Positions 1-11,764 of a DNA stretch of 64,000 nt are shown in pieces; within the stretch, counting starts at the first letter, position 1; each line of letters opens with the position of its first letter. The stretch comes from Nymphaea colorata (taxonomy: Eukaryota; Streptophyta; Magnoliopsida; Nymphaeales; Nymphaeaceae): NCBI RefSeq assembly GCF_008831285.2, contig NC_045141.1, positions 7,487,353-7,551,352 of the forward strand. The letters run 5' to 3'. Made by a program: the position numbers and the translations under genes. Under the pieces are notes generated by a model. It had not been told where the DNA came from and did not search any database. It saw nothing but the letters and a program-made list of their open reading frames with translations.

Positions 1-568
1 ATATGAAGTAGGATTTTATCATGAATTACGGTTGCTTTATACCATACAACAAAACTACATTTATGTAGACTAATTAAGTATTACGAACAATGTGTCTAAA
101 ACAGAAAGTCCAGCCCTACTTACACATTAAAAGTGCTTCCAATCATGCCTTTATAGTTTTTCTAAAACACTCTTATCCCAACAATCAACTATGCAAAGTT
201 TTAAATGTTTTTACTCCCTTTGGAAGCCAAAAGGAAATCTTTCCCTCTTCATCTCTTCCTTTACATACAGACACATCTATTTTCAATACATAACATCTTT
301 AGCATATGTATGACTTTGCTTATAAATACACAACTAAGGTGCAGGCCCTTTATCTCAATGATGCCTCTCTAGTTTCTTTCTCCAGTTCTTAGGTTCTTTC
401 TCCTCCATGGTTCCATAGAAGTTTGTCAAACCAAGAAATCTTGAAGCCTTTCACCTACCAACTTTGATAATTGCCACATCCTAGATATAGACTTCAAAAA
501 TAAGATCCTAAAGTATAGTAGATTTCCTCTTGGGTTCAATTTTGTCTCCTTGCCTCTGAATTTCAACT
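1..568 (+). promoter_or_regulatory. Upstream region and 5' leader of the zinc-finger gene
   Basis: AT-rich sequence with no convincing coding frame. TATAAATA at 321-328 lies about 245 bases upstream of the zinc-finger reading frame and is a plausible TATA box, which would place the transcript start near 350 and give a leader of about 220 bases. The leader is pyrimidine-rich in places. An ATG at 575 is out of frame with the zinc-finger frame and would open only a very short uORF. The promoter role is inferred from position and motif. Confidence 0.4.
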
Positions 569-934
569 TTGGCTGATGAGGAGAAGAGTGTGACCACTAC
601 GGAGGCTGTTGAGACATCAGATTTGGACCTTATGAAGCCCGAGGAGTTCTCCTGCCAAAATTGTGACAAGAAATTCACCACTCGTCAGGGCTTGGGTGGT
701 CACCAAAATGCTCACAAGAAAGAGAGGACAGGTAGAAAGAAGCCGAAAAGGAAACATGTAGATCCATTTCCCCGGCTGACTTCAAACCTCGTGTCATCTC
801 ATAAACAAGGTGTTGATAGACCTTTGCAACTCAGTACTCCATACAGAAACCATGCTAACTACAAATCTGGTTATCTTTATTCTCAACATTCTAACAAGTT
901 TGGACCCAGTAGTGCCCATTCTACACTTGACCTC
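569..934 (+). pseudogene. C2H2 zinc-finger protein gene, 5' half (interrupted by Ty3 element)
   Basis: This is the N-terminal 122 codons of a plant single C2H2 zinc-finger transcription factor. A finger of form C-x2-C-x12-H-x3-H lies at about residues 29-49 and contains the plant-specific QGLGGH helix, a variant of QALGGH. A basic stretch (ERTGRKKPKRKH) follows and could act as a nuclear signal. The frame starts at TTG (569) where the context (xxGGCTGATGAG, residues ADEE) suggests a former ATG. The first true in-frame ATG is at 632, still upstream of the finger. A stop at 557-559 closes the frame upstream. The frame ends because the Ty3 LTR begins with TGA at 935. The rest of the gene is at 11549-11764. 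The family generally acts as DNA-binding repressors in development or trichome and stress responses. The exact subfamily is not identified. Confidence 0.8.
930..934. repeat. Target-site duplication ACCTC, left copy
   Basis: The five bases ACCTC directly precede the TG of the left LTR. The same five bases follow the CA of the right LTR at 11544-11548. A 5-bp duplication is the expected integrase signature of a Ty3 element, so this fixes both element ends. Confidence 0.9.
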
Positions 935-3834
935 TGATACACACCCACTTGGAACATGGACAGAAGCATAGGGACTATCGCAGAGTAAGGGTATTCTGTG
1001 TATGTATAGCCGTCGACATTGAGGGGTCAGCGCACAACAGGACACAAACCAGCAGATCAAGGATGGAGATCAGAGGTGGACGGTTGCATCACCTAAAAGG
1101 AGCTGAGACAGATGGGCGCCACCAAGTGTGCGTCCGGGTCAGGCTTAGCTAACAGGAGCTTAGGTTAACCTGAGCGCGTCACGGCTGGGTTCAAGCCCAG
1201 ACACAGTCATTGTATTCGTTTCTATTTTGGTTTTGTTTGAGTCAGGTCTTGTACTCGTCTCAGTCCGAGATAGTGGGTTAAACCCGAGACAGTTCAGCGG
1301 TATATAAGCTGGAGACTACACCAAAACTTTTAACTTTTGACATTTGAATCAATAAAATTGATATTTTCTCCTGCGCGAGGGCCAGGCCACTGGATTGTGG
1401 CACCAAAGTCTTAGCTGACGAGGAACACTCGCCAAAGAAGGAATATCGTGTGCAGAACCAAAGAGGAGGAGCCGGGAACTCCACTGGAACTATAGGCGAT
1501 GTCATTTCTAAGCAACTAAGCGAATTCTGACCAAGGTGCAGACATTCTTCATCACAGAAGCGTCTAGAGGCCAGGATGGAGGGAGGACAGATTTGATCGT
1601 GAGCCAAGATGCCGATCGATATGATTAATAGCAAATTGCTGCACGACAGCCGGAGATCAACTCTATCGTTAAGAATTCTCACTCCGTAGATTCCTTACCG
1701 TAGATTGATCTGTTAATCCGATCAAAAGAGGAAAACTGAAGCTGACACTCTGAGCGATTCGAGATCATCTCGTCTAACACGAGGAGCAGATCGATCAGAT
1801 CCATCTTAGAATGAAGGATTAAGCAAAGATTAGGTGCAGACGAGATCAGGCAAGACCGACTGCTGAATTTGACAGATTGCCTAACGTCTAACGTCTGGCT
1901 TAGATCGATCTTTTGTTTGGTTGAATCGATCTTAATTTGACGTATTGTGATCATGTTCGTTGAATTTACATCTGCATCAAGCTATGGAGGAATTTGATTC
2001 GGCAGATCAAACTGCTGTGCGAAGAAGACAGGTTACAGGTTCTGAAACAATCGTGACAGAATTGGCTGATTAGAGTCAAATTTCCGGCGATCGGAATCTG
2101 ACAGGAGGACGACATTAGATCCGTTGAGTTCATAATTAAAAGATCAACCTTTTGATGAATTTTGAGCTCAGTCAAAGTTGAATTGGCCAGTCAACCGGAG
2201 CCGATCGGAATCACGGCGGCGATTGGCGGAAATCGGCAGTGCTGTTCTTACGACGACCAGAATTGGGACCAGATTTCACCCCCAACGAGTGGTTGATTGG
2301 AAGTGACTTTGGATCTGAAACTTTGGGTGTTTGATCCTCAACATATGCGCTATCACTGGTCCAAATTTCAGCTCAATCTGAGCTACGGTCAAATTTTGGT
2401 GAATGTTTGAAGGAGACTAACTCCAGGACATTGTCTGAACCCTGCGACTAGCTGATTCAAGCAGAATCAGGTGCTACTTCAAGTTCAACGAGTCCTCAAT
2501 TGGAAGCGATTTTGGAGCATCTAATCCTCCAGATCTTAGCTTTCTTCCAAACCCGATTTCACGATTTTTGGATATCTGTATGCTGAAATATGAATTTTTG
2601 AAGCAGTAGAGGTCTGATGCTGATTTCACACTTGCGAGAGTGATTCTCGCCAGTTTCCCCACTTCTGTTAAAGATTTGGGTGAAATCAATCCTCTGGTGC
2701 ATTCTCCATGACTCGAGCTATGTTCAATTGAAGAATTAGGCTTTGCTTTATAGCTTGATTCATTTGCAGCTTCAGATCGATAGCTCGCTGCTGTGGAGAG
2801 CTGGTTCCTGAGTTGAACCGGTATTTCCGAAGAGAGCGCTGCCGGCGCTGAACGGGCAGCTGCTTCCCCCTATTTCATCATTCAACAGGGGTTAATTCCA
2901 TCGTTGGTGACGCTCCTTACCTCTTGAAAACTCCATTCCATCACTGTAATCTTGCCTACAACGACTACGGATTCTACTAGTGTCTATGACAGAAAAACAA
3001 CAACGAGGAGGGCCTGTTCAGCAGGAATATCATCGTGCTGCTAAGGAGCGGATCCTGGAAGAGACGTACGCTGGCGTCTAACCAACGTCTGCTACCCCCT
3101 ATTCCATAATCAATAGGGGTTCCATACACGATTCGGGAAGTGTATTCTTGTTATAAGTTGCCAGCTTCTTTGTACTTCTCGGTTAAAAGTTCTTGATATA
3201 CTGTTTTCTTGTTGAGTTGAGGTGAATCAGAAGAAGACGATCCCAGCTAGAAAACGGTTGTAACAGCTGACTAAGGAGGAGATTGTTGTGGGAATACTGC
3301 TGAATACCGAGGAAGCTTTGGCCTTCTCTCCTCGATGAACGCTGGACTGGCTCCAGGAAGGTACAGTCGAACTCCCTGTAGGCGCGTGGGAGTGTGTAAT
3401 TCACTTTCAGCCAACCTTTGGTTTTGCAGCCATTAGGGAATCCTCCAAAGCTCATCTAGCCGAGGACACATTCCCTAGCTGTTGGACTTACCTAGGGTGA
3501 AGGGCGTAGATTGTTCATTATATGAATTTTATGCATGGTTTGGCATGGAATGGATGAATGGATGTTGAGTGAGGAAGGGAGCTAAAATTGTATCGTTAAC
3601 GTTTGTAAACTTTCACACACCATTACTGATTAAAGTAGGAGAAGACTTAGGGAGGGAAATTTATCCTTGTATTCCAGTCCTATGGGTTAAATTTCAGTCG
3701 GGCTGCTGTCCGACTTGGGCTCGAAATTGTAATCTTTATTCTTTTCTCCTCCTTCGACGTGTTCAACCCCAATAGATCTTGGGAAGCAACTGCAAATTGT
3801 TGTTCATAAAACACTACAAGTTTAAGGTGCATCA
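935..3834 (+). repeat. Left (5') LTR of the Ty3 element
   Basis: Begins TGATACACACCC and ends GGTGCATCA, immediately before the primer-binding site. It carries a TATATAA box at 1301-1307 and AATAAA at 1351, the expected promoter and polyadenylation signals. The interior is rich in GATC and GATCGATC words (about 1580-2230). The related right LTR is at 8617-11543. Short reading frames within it are not conserved as proteins and are ignored. Confidence 0.92.
1301..1307 (+). promoter_or_regulatory. TATA box of the 5' LTR
   Basis: TATATAA within GCGGTATATAAGCTGGAG. The same motif occurs at 9000-9006 in the right LTR. AATAAA about 50 bases downstream marks the R/U5 area. Transcription from here would run through the element. 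Confidence 0.6.
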
Positions 3835-3836
3835 AG

Positions 3837-3848
3837 TGGTATCAGAGT
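3837..3848 (+). other. Primer-binding site (initiator tRNA-Met type)
   Basis: TGGTATCAGAGT begins two bases after the LTR end. It matches the standard plant retrotransposon primer site TGGTATCAGAGC except for the last base, and pairs with the 3' end of initiator tRNA-Met to prime minus-strand synthesis. Confidence 0.85.
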
Positions 3849-3873
3849 TGTTTTGCGGTATTTTGACACAACC

Positions 3874-5263
3874 ATGGTGAGAAAAGGCAAGCAGCCGGAA
3901 GCCGAGGTGATTCCTCAAGATGATGAAGTTGTTACACAGTTAGATTTCAGAAATGAAAAGATAGCTCAGATGGAGAGCAAGATGAATGGAATAGATAGCA
4001 AGATGAATGGCATAGACTGCAAGCTGGACAGAATGATGCACTTGATTACTGTGGTGACAACTTCAAACCAGCAGCTCGGCCAACGCATTGAGCAGGTTGA
4101 AAAAACTACACAAAGTGTGATAAATCGTAAGAATCATAGCAAAGCTAGATCTAATTCGCCTACCACGTCTTATGATAAACAAAATGAACATGAAGGACCG
4201 ATAGCTATTAATATACTGGAAGAGCTAGTGAAACTAAAAATCGGTCTAAGGGAGTGCCGAGTTTGGGAGATAAACTTGAAGGGCTAGATCAACCTAATCC
4301 TAGGGTTGAATCTCAAGGGGAACACCATCCGACAACATTCCATGATCAACATATACCGGTTTGGGAGGACCTTGAGGAAGCACATAGGCCGGTTAATGAT
4401 AGGAGACAACCGGTAGGGCGTCAAGGGAGAGAAAATTGCAATTACGTTGATGCAAGGGCACCAACACTAAAGATCGAATTTTTGAGATTTAGTAGGCAGA
4501 AAACTCATGAATGGGTTTTCAAGGCTGAGAGGTATTTTTAGTGTCAAAGCATACCACAAGATCAAAAGATTACTTATGGTATGATTTACTTTGAAGGGGA
4601 AGCCTTGGAGTGGTTCCAATGGATCAGCCATAGGGAACTGGATCAAACGTGAGATCAGTTCAAGAGTAAGTTGATGAGTAGGTTTGAAGATTCCAGATTT
4701 ACAGATTTCAGTGTGCAGCTAAAAAATCTCACTCAAACCAGGACAGTGTTGGACTATCAACACAAGTTTGAAAGTCTAACATACCAAGTAAGCGGTGAGG
4801 ATGAAGAAGCCTTAGTAGGAGCTTCATTGGAGGATTGCATCCTGATATTCAGTTGGTTGTGCTTGCCCAAGAATCCAGTGACTTAAAAACATGCATGAAA
4901 GTTGTCCAACACAAAGAAGAAAAAGTAGCAAGGAAACAAGCTCTCCGAAAGCAAGAAAAACTGTTTGATCCACACCGGGCCAAACCACCTGAAAATAAAC
5001 CAAAACCAAGATCAAAAGAGATATCACAGCCCATAAATAATATACCTAAGAAGCATTACATCATGCCAGAAGAACGTGATGAGAGAATGGCAAAAGGATT
5101 ATGCTATCATTGTGATGAAAAATGGTTTAAGGGGCATATTTGCAAGGAGCGAAAATTGTTCATACTCAATGACGATTTTGATGAATATGAGGATGAGCAA
5201 TCAGACCAAGAAGAAACCGGAAAGGCATCAGTGGTATCCTTGAGCATGATTCGACTGAGTTGA
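3874..5263 (+). pseudogene. gag: Ty3 gag (capsid/nucleocapsid), broken
   Basis: Starts at ATG 3874 (MVRKGKQPEAEV) with a coiled-coil-like N-terminus containing a tandem MNGIDSKMNGID duplication. The capsid domain (IPQDQK..YFEGEALEWFQW) spans about 4500-4860. A zinc-knuckle remnant with the form CYHCDEKW...GHIC lies at about 5102-5144. The frame is broken: a shift near 4255-4285, TAG at 4539-4541, TGA near 4650 where TGG is expected, and another shift near 4840-4880. Gag would package the element RNA into virus-like particles. This copy cannot make a full-length protein. Confidence 0.85.
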
Positions 5264-5670
5264 AGGAAGGGTTATGTCAAATGTTGACTAATCCTAATGG
5301 TCGAAATTCGATGAAAGTGAGAGGACGAATTGGCAAGCACCATGTTACTGTTCTTCTTGATACTGGTGCTACACATAATTTTATGAGCACTTCAACAGCC
5401 CAAAGCATTGGTTGTCAGCCAAATCCGCAAGTGGCCTTCAATGTCATGATAGGGGATGGGTCAAACTTGCCTTGTAACAAAATATGCAAGGATGTTAAAC
5501 TTGTCATGCACAAAATAGCCTTCACGGTTGATCTATTCGTCTTGCCAATTGGAGGAGTAGACATCGTTTTGGGTATACAATGGATGAGGACCCTAGGTCG
5601 AATCACTTGGGATTTTGAGGAAATGAGCATGTCATTCTCAAAGGAGGGTGGTGAAGGGCAAGAGACGTAA
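5260..5670 (+). pseudogene. pol: Ty3 pol: aspartic protease segment
   Basis: An open frame of about 136 codons carrying LLDTGATHNFMS, with the catalytic DTG triad near 5359-5367, followed by the VLGIQWM motif typical of Ty3 retropepsins. The active site looks intact. The frame ends at TAA just upstream of the RT frame, so the polyprotein is discontinuous. The protease would cleave Gag-Pol in the particle. Confidence 0.85.
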
Positions 5671-5688
5671 ACAGCCATTCGAACTCAT

Positions 5689-7160
5689 GTGGAACCGAAA
5701 GTTGGCATGAAAACATTAATAGCACAACAGTCAGCTATGTGGCTCGTTACTATGGTCAAGGATGTTGTTCCTAAGACTGAAAGTAATGAGGACACTCCAA
5801 AATGTGTGCAGCATATTCTAGACCAGTTTCTAGGAGTATTTGAAGAGCCTAAGAGCTTGCCTCTGAAGAGGTCACATGACCATCAGATAACACTCATGAA
5901 AGGGGCTGAAGCGGTTAGTGTTAGACCGTATCGATATGCACATTGTCAAAAAACTGAAATTGAACATTTAGCCAAAGAAATACTGGAAAGTGGAGTCATA
6001 AGGCTAAGCAACAGTCTATTTTCTTCACCAGTGTTGCTAGTAAAGAAGAAAGATGGGTCTTGGAGGTTTTACATGGACTATCGTGCTCTAAACGATGCCA
6101 CCATGAAAGACAAGCACCCTATACCCGTGATAGATGAACTCCTCGATGAGTTGGCTGGAGCAGCATACTTTTCAAAGATGGATTTGAGGGCTGGTTATCA
6201 TCAAATCCGTATGGAGGAGATGGATATACCTAAAACAGTCTTTTTCACATATGATAGGTACTACGAATTTTTGGTAATGCCCTTTGGCCTTACAAATGCA
6301 CCGACTACATTTCAACGGTGTATGAACGACTTGTTTAGGGCCTATTTGAGAGAATATGTGATAGTGTTTTTTGATGACATTTTAGTCTATAGCTCGAGCC
6401 TAGAGTAGCATACAAGGCACTTGGAGACGGTTTTACAAATTCTCAAAGACAATTAGTTATATGCAAAAATGTCAAAGTGCACGTTTGGACAAACTTCGAT
6501 GGGATATCTTGGACACATAGTGTCACATGAAGGGGTTAGAGTTGAACCGGACAAAGTTGAGGCAGTTGAGAAATGGCCAACACTGAAAGATGCAAAGGGC
6601 CTAAGAGGTTTCCTTGGCCCCACAGGCTATTATAGGCATTTCATTCAGGGTTACGGGTCCATAGCTGCACCCTTAACTCATATGCTCAAGAAAGGGCCAT
6701 TCGTTTGGACTGAAAGAGCTATTAAAGCGTTCAACAAGCTCAAGAATGTACTCTTATCGGCACCTGTTTTAACATTGCCAAACTTTGAGAAAGAATTTGT
6801 GATTGAAACGGATGCAAGTGAAGTAGGCGTTTGGGTAGTCCTCAGCCAAGAGGGACACCCTATAGCATACATGTCTAAAGCCTTGACTAACCGAGCCAAA
6901 CCTTTATCTACTTATGAGAAGGAACCCTTGGCGATAGTGCTAGCTGTGGAGAAGTGGCGTCCATATGTGTTAGGACGCAAGTTTATAGTCCGAACTGATC
7001 ATAACAGACTTAAGTACCTCATGAATCAAAGGATTAGCATGCCTATACAGCAGCGTTGGTTGGCAAAACTCATGGGATATGATTTTGTGGTGGAATATAA
7101 GAAAGGACCCGACAATACTGCGGCAGACTCCTTGTCACGTTTGGGAGAAAACTTATTGAC
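5689..7160 (+). pseudogene. pol: Ty3 pol: reverse transcriptase and RNase H
   Basis: RT motifs in order: SPVLLVKKKDGSWRF (about 6030), DLRAGYHQIR (about 6180), PFGLTNAPTTFQ (about 6280) and the catalytic FFDDIL near 6367-6384, close to the usual F/YxDD box. An in-frame TAG at 6406-6408 and a second stop near 6454 break the enzyme just past the active site. The frame resumes at 6469 (YLGHIVSHEGV), then the RNase H domain follows (ETDASEVG near 6806, ending DNTAADSLSR near 7130). The enzyme would copy element RNA into DNA. The stops make it inactive as encoded. Confidence 0.9.
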
Positions 7161-8722
7161 ATTATCCGTAATTAGCACAAACTTGTGGGAACGTATAGCC
7201 CTTGAGCAAGATAAGGTTGACAACCTGAGATTGCTGAAGGTAGTCGTGAAGCAAAATGAGAACTCCATCCAACATTGTTTGGTGAAGGGTCAGAGCTTAT
7301 GCCGAAAAGGAAATGCCATTATTCCTAAACAGTTTGAACTTACCCTAGAGTTAATTCACCATTTCCATGATACCTTGGTAGCTGGACATGAAGGTGTGGC
7401 CAAGACTTTAGCCCGAGTTAAGAGTCAATTTTGGTGGGAAGACATGAAGGCTGAAATTAGGGCATATGTGCAGCAATGTCAAGTATGCCAAAGGGAGAAG
7501 TCTGAGAATGTAAAGCCACCTGGACATCTATGCCCTCTACCTATACCGAAGCAGCCATGGGTTGATATTTCTATGGACTTCATGGAGGCCATGTCAAAAG
7601 CTGAGGGAAAAAAGGTGGTCTTAGTAGTGGTGGACAGACTAACAAAGTATAGTCACTTCGCACTTCTTCCACAACACTATAATGGACCACTCGTGGCAAA
7701 CATCTACCATGAATATGTTGGGAAGCTACATGGAACTCCTCATACCATAGTATGTGATCGGGACTCGATATTTTTGGAGCACCTTTTGGAAGGAGTTGAT
7801 GAGATTAATGGGAACCAAGATCCATTATAGTTCAACCTATCATCCTCAAACGGATGGGCAAAGTGAAGTTGTGAATAGGACCCTAAAAACATACTTACGT
7901 TGTTTCGCGGGTGAGAGGCCAAAAACATGGGTCAAACTATTAGCTTGGGCTGAATGGTCCTATAATTCCAATACACATTCCACTATTGGGATCAGCCCAT
8001 ACGAAGCTCTTTACGGGTTTCCACCTCCATCTATTCCACATTATGAAGAAGGCATGACAAATGATGATATGGTAGACTGCGAGTTACGAAACCGGAATGA
8101 CATTGTAGACTTTCTTCAAAAAAATATTGCAAGGGCTCAAAACCAAAAGAGCCAAGTCTACAACAAAGGTCGAAAAGATAGAGAATTATTAGTGAGAAAT
8201 TATGTGTGGTTGAAGAGATTGAAAATGAAGCAACGTTCACTCATGGGTCAGCCCTATTCCAAATTGTTACCAAAATACTATGGACCCTTTAAGGTACTTC
8301 AACGGACAAGGAAAGTCGATTATAGGCTAGCCTTACCGGCTGAGGCAAAGGTACACCTAGTCTTCCATGTGTCAAGATTGAAGCCGCATTATGAACACTT
8401 ACCGAATCAGATTGAGGACATAGCAGAGCAGCAACTAGTTCCCCAGCGAATATTACGCCACAGACAGGTAGGGCATGGAGGCCAACAAAGTTCAGAGGTG
8501 CTGGTTGAATGGGAAGGGCAGGACAAAGGAACTTCATGGGAAGTATTGGAGGAATTAGTACAATGTTTTCCTCATGTACAAGCTTGGGGACAAGCTCAAC
8601 CCGAGGAGGGTGGAGTTGATACACACCCACTTGGAACGCAGACAGAAGCACATGGACTATCGCAGAGTAAGGGTATTATGCATACGTATAGCCCTCGACG
8701 TCGAGGGGTCAGCGCACAATAG
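7161..8722 (+). pseudogene. pol: Ty3 pol: integrase with chromodomain-like C-terminus
   Basis: The integrase H2C2 zinc-binding segment (HHFH...CQVCQREK) is near 7355-7500. The core starts near 7560 (DISMDF) and includes the CDRD aspartate near 7755. A frameshift near 7790 moves the reading into the next frame, where YHPQTDGQSEVVNRTL continues, including the catalytic glutamate. The C-terminus (VPQRILRHRQV...VLVEWEGQ...SWE) is a chromodomain-like fold of the kind that directs chromoviruses to heterochromatin (family knowledge). The frame runs about 105 bases into the right LTR before stopping. Confidence 0.87.
8603..8616 (+). other. Polypurine tract of the Ty3 element
   Basis: GAGGAGGGTGGAGT directly precedes the TG of the right LTR. 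This is the position and composition expected for the plus-strand primer. Confidence 0.75.
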
Positions 8723-11543
8723 GATAGTAACCAGCAGATCAAGGACAGAGATCAGAGGCAGACGGTTCAGGCAGATGAAGACTGCGTCAGCTCAAAGGAA
8801 TTGAGACAGATTGGGTGCCACCAAGTGTGCGTCCGGGTCTGGCTTAGCTAACAGGAGCTTAGGCTAACCTGAGCGCGTCGCGGCTGGGTTCAAGCCTAGA
8901 CCGAGTCATTGTATTCGTTTCTGTTTTGGTTTTGTTTGAGTCAAGTCTTGTACTTGTCTTAGTCCGAGACAGTGGGTTAAACCCGAGATAGTCCAGCGGT
9001 ATATAAGCTGGAGACTACGCCAAAACTTGTAACTTTTGACATTTGAATCAATAAAATTGATATTTTCTCCCACCTGAGGGCCAGGCCACTGGATTGTAGC
9101 ACCAAAGTCTTAGCTGACGAGGAACACTTGTCGGACAAGCAATACCATGTGCAGAACCAGAGAGGAGGAGTCGGGAACTCCACCGAAACTGCAGGCAACG
9201 TCATTTCTAAGCAACTGAGCGAATTCTGACCAAGGTGCAGATGTTTTTCATCACAGGAGCGTCTAGAGGCCAGAACAGATGAAGGACAGATCTGAGCGTG
9301 AACCAAGACGCCGATTGATCTGATCAATAGCAAATTGTTGCACGACAGCCGGAGATCAACTCTACCAGTAAGAATTCTCACTCCGTAGATTCCTTACTAT
9401 GGATTGATCTGTTAATCCGATCAAAAGAGGGAAACTGAAGCTGACACTCTGAGTGATTCGAGATCATCTCGTCTAACGCGAGAAGCAGATCGATCAGAAC
9501 CATCCTAGATCGAAGGATTAAGCAAGAGATTAGGTGCAGACGAGATCAGGCGAGACCAACTGCTAAATTCGACAGATCACCTAATGTTTGGCTTAGATCG
9601 ATCTTTTCTTTGGTTGAATCGATCTTAAGTCGACGTATTGTGATCATGTTCGCTGAATTTACATCTATGTCGATCTACGGAGGAATTTGTTTCGACAGAT
9701 CAAACTGCTGTGCGAAGAACACATGCTACAGGTTTTGAAACAATCGTGACAGAATTGCCTGATCAGAGTCGAATTTCTGGCGATCAAAATCTGACCAAAG
9801 GACAACATTAGTTTCGTTCAGTTCGTAATTAAAAGATCAACCTTCTGATGAATTTTGAGCTTAGTTAGAGTTGAATTGGCCAATCAACTGGAGCCGATCG
9901 GAATTGCGGCGGTGATTGGTGGAAATCGGCGGTGCTGTTCTTACAATGACTAGAACTGGGGCCGGATTTTATTGCCAATGAGTGGTTGATTGGAAGCGAG
10001 TTTGGATTTGAAACTTTGGGCATTTGATCCTCAAAATCTGGGTTATCACTGGTCCAAATTTCAGCTTAATCCTAGCTACGGTCGAATTTTGGTGAATTTT
10101 TTAAGGAGATTGACTCCAGAACATCATCTAAACCCTGTGACCAGCTGATTCAGGCATAACTAGGCGCTACTTCAAGCTCAACAAGTCCTCAATTGGAAGC
10201 GACTTTGGAGTTAGTTTTTGGAGCGTCTAATCCTCCAGATCTTAGCTTTCTTTCAAACCAGATTTCACAATTTTTGGAGATCTGTACGCTGAAATATAAA
10301 TTTTTGAAGCAGCAGAGGTCTGATGTTGATTTCACACCTACGAGAGTGATTCGCACCAGTTTCACACTTCTATTAAAGATTTGGGTGAAATCAATCCTCT
10401 GGTGCATTCTCCATGACTCGAGCTATGTTCAATTGAAGAATTAGCATTTGCTTTATAGCTTGATTCATTTGCAGTTTCAGATCGATGGCTGCTCACTGCT
10501 GTGGAGAGCTGGTTCCTGAGCTGAACCTATATTTCTGAAGAGCGCGCTACCGGCTTTGAATGGGCACATGCTTCCTCCTATTCCGTCATTCAACAGGGAT
10601 TAATTCCATCCTTGGTGATGCTCCTTACCTTCTGAAATCTCCATTCCATCACTGTAATCTTGCCTACAGTGACTGCAGATTCTGCTAGTGTTTGTGACAG
10701 AAAAATAGCAACGAGGAGGGCCTGTTCAGCAGGAAGATCATCGTGTTGCTGAGGAGCGGATCCTGGAAGAGACGTACGCTGGTGTCTAACCAGCGTCTAC
10801 TACCCCCTATTCCATAATCAATAGGGGTTCCATACACGATTCGGGAAGTGTATTTTTGTTATAAGTTGCCAGCTTCTTTGTACTTCTCGGTTATAAGTTC
10901 TTGATATACTGTTTTATTGTTGAGTTGAGGTGAATCGGAAGAAGACGATCCCAGCTAGAAAACGGTTGTAACAGCTGACTAAGGAGGAGATTGTTGTGGG
11001 AATACTGCTGAATACCGAGGAAGCTTTGGCCTTCTCTCCTCGGTGAACGCTGGACTGGCTCTAGCAAGGTACAGTCGAACTCCCTGTAGCTGCGTGGGAG
11101 GGTGTAATTCACTTCCAGCCAACCTTCGGGTTTGCAGCCATTAGGGAATCCTCCAAAGCTCATCTAGCCGAGGACACATTCCCAAGCTGCTGGACTTACC
11201 TAGGGCCAAGGGTGTGGATTGCTCGTTATAGGAATTGTATGTATGGTTTGGCATTGAATGGATAAATGGATGTTGAGTGAGGAAGAGAGATAAAATTGTA
11301 TCGTTAACGCTTGTAAAGCCTCACACACCATTACTGACTGAAGTAGAAGAAGACTTGGGGAGGAAAATTTGTCATTGTATTTCAGTCCTAGGGGTTAAAT
11401 TTCAGTCGGGCTGCTGTCTGACTTGGGCTCGAAATTGTAATCCCTATTCTTTTCTCCTCCTTCGGCGTGTTCAACCCCAATAGATCTTGGGAAACGACTG
11501 CAAATTGGTGTTCATACAGCAGCTACAAGTGCAGGGCACATCA
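8617..11543 (+). repeat. Right (3') LTR of the Ty3 element
   Basis: Starts TGATACACACCC and ends GGCACATCA, the same termini as the left LTR. TATATAA recurs at 9000-9006. The copy is collinear with the left LTR throughout, with many point differences and small indels. The terminal CA is followed by the ACCTC target duplication. Confidence 0.92.
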
Positions 11544-11548
11544 ACCTC
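11544..11548. repeat. Target-site duplication ACCTC, right copy
   Basis: The five bases after the right LTR are identical to 930-934. Reading across one copy of the duplication rejoins the zinc-finger frame without a shift. Confidence 0.9.
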
Positions 11549-11764
11549 CTTGCCAAAGAAACTAGTTTTGTAGGAGACGATGAAAATGTTGGTACCACAA
11601 ATTTCTATTTGTGGCAGAGTTACTACAGAGATAACATGCCAAGAACTAGGGAGTTCCTTTCAATGGCGTCACCAAGTATGGGCTCTCCACTTATGGAAAT
11701 TGATAATAATATGGTTTGTCCTTTGGCAAAGGACGAAAAGCTGGATCTCTCTCTTCATCTATAG
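11549..11764 (+). pseudogene. C2H2 zinc-finger protein gene, 3' half with EAR-type repressor motif
   Basis: Seventy-one open codons plus a TAG stop at 11762-11764, in the same frame as 569-934 once the Ty3 element and one duplication copy are set aside. Together they give a product of about 193 residues, normal for small plant C2H2 repressors. The C-terminus DEKLDLSLHL contains an LxLxL EAR motif, which in this family recruits TOPLESS-type co-repressors. A methionine-rich segment (MASPSMGSPLM) precedes it. No stop or frameshift is seen in this half, although it can no longer be translated with the finger unless the whole element is removed from the transcript. Confidence 0.82.

Larger units (their letters stand above)
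935..11543 (+). mobile_element. Ty3/gypsy LTR retrotransposon (chromovirus, Tekay-like), 10.6 kb
   Basis: A complete but decayed element: LTR 935-3834, initiator-Met-type primer site at 3837, gag, protease, RT, RNase H, integrase with chromodomain-like C-terminus, polypurine tract, LTR 8617-11543, and a perfect ACCTC duplication outside. The order PR-RT-RH-INT-chromodomain and LTRs near 2.9 kb resemble the Tekay/Del chromovirus lineage (inference). The two LTRs differ at very roughly one base in ten in the parts I compared by eye, so the insertion is not recent. Gag and pol have several stops and frameshifts, so the copy is not autonomous. It lies in the same orientation as the zinc-finger gene it splits. 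Confidence 0.93.
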
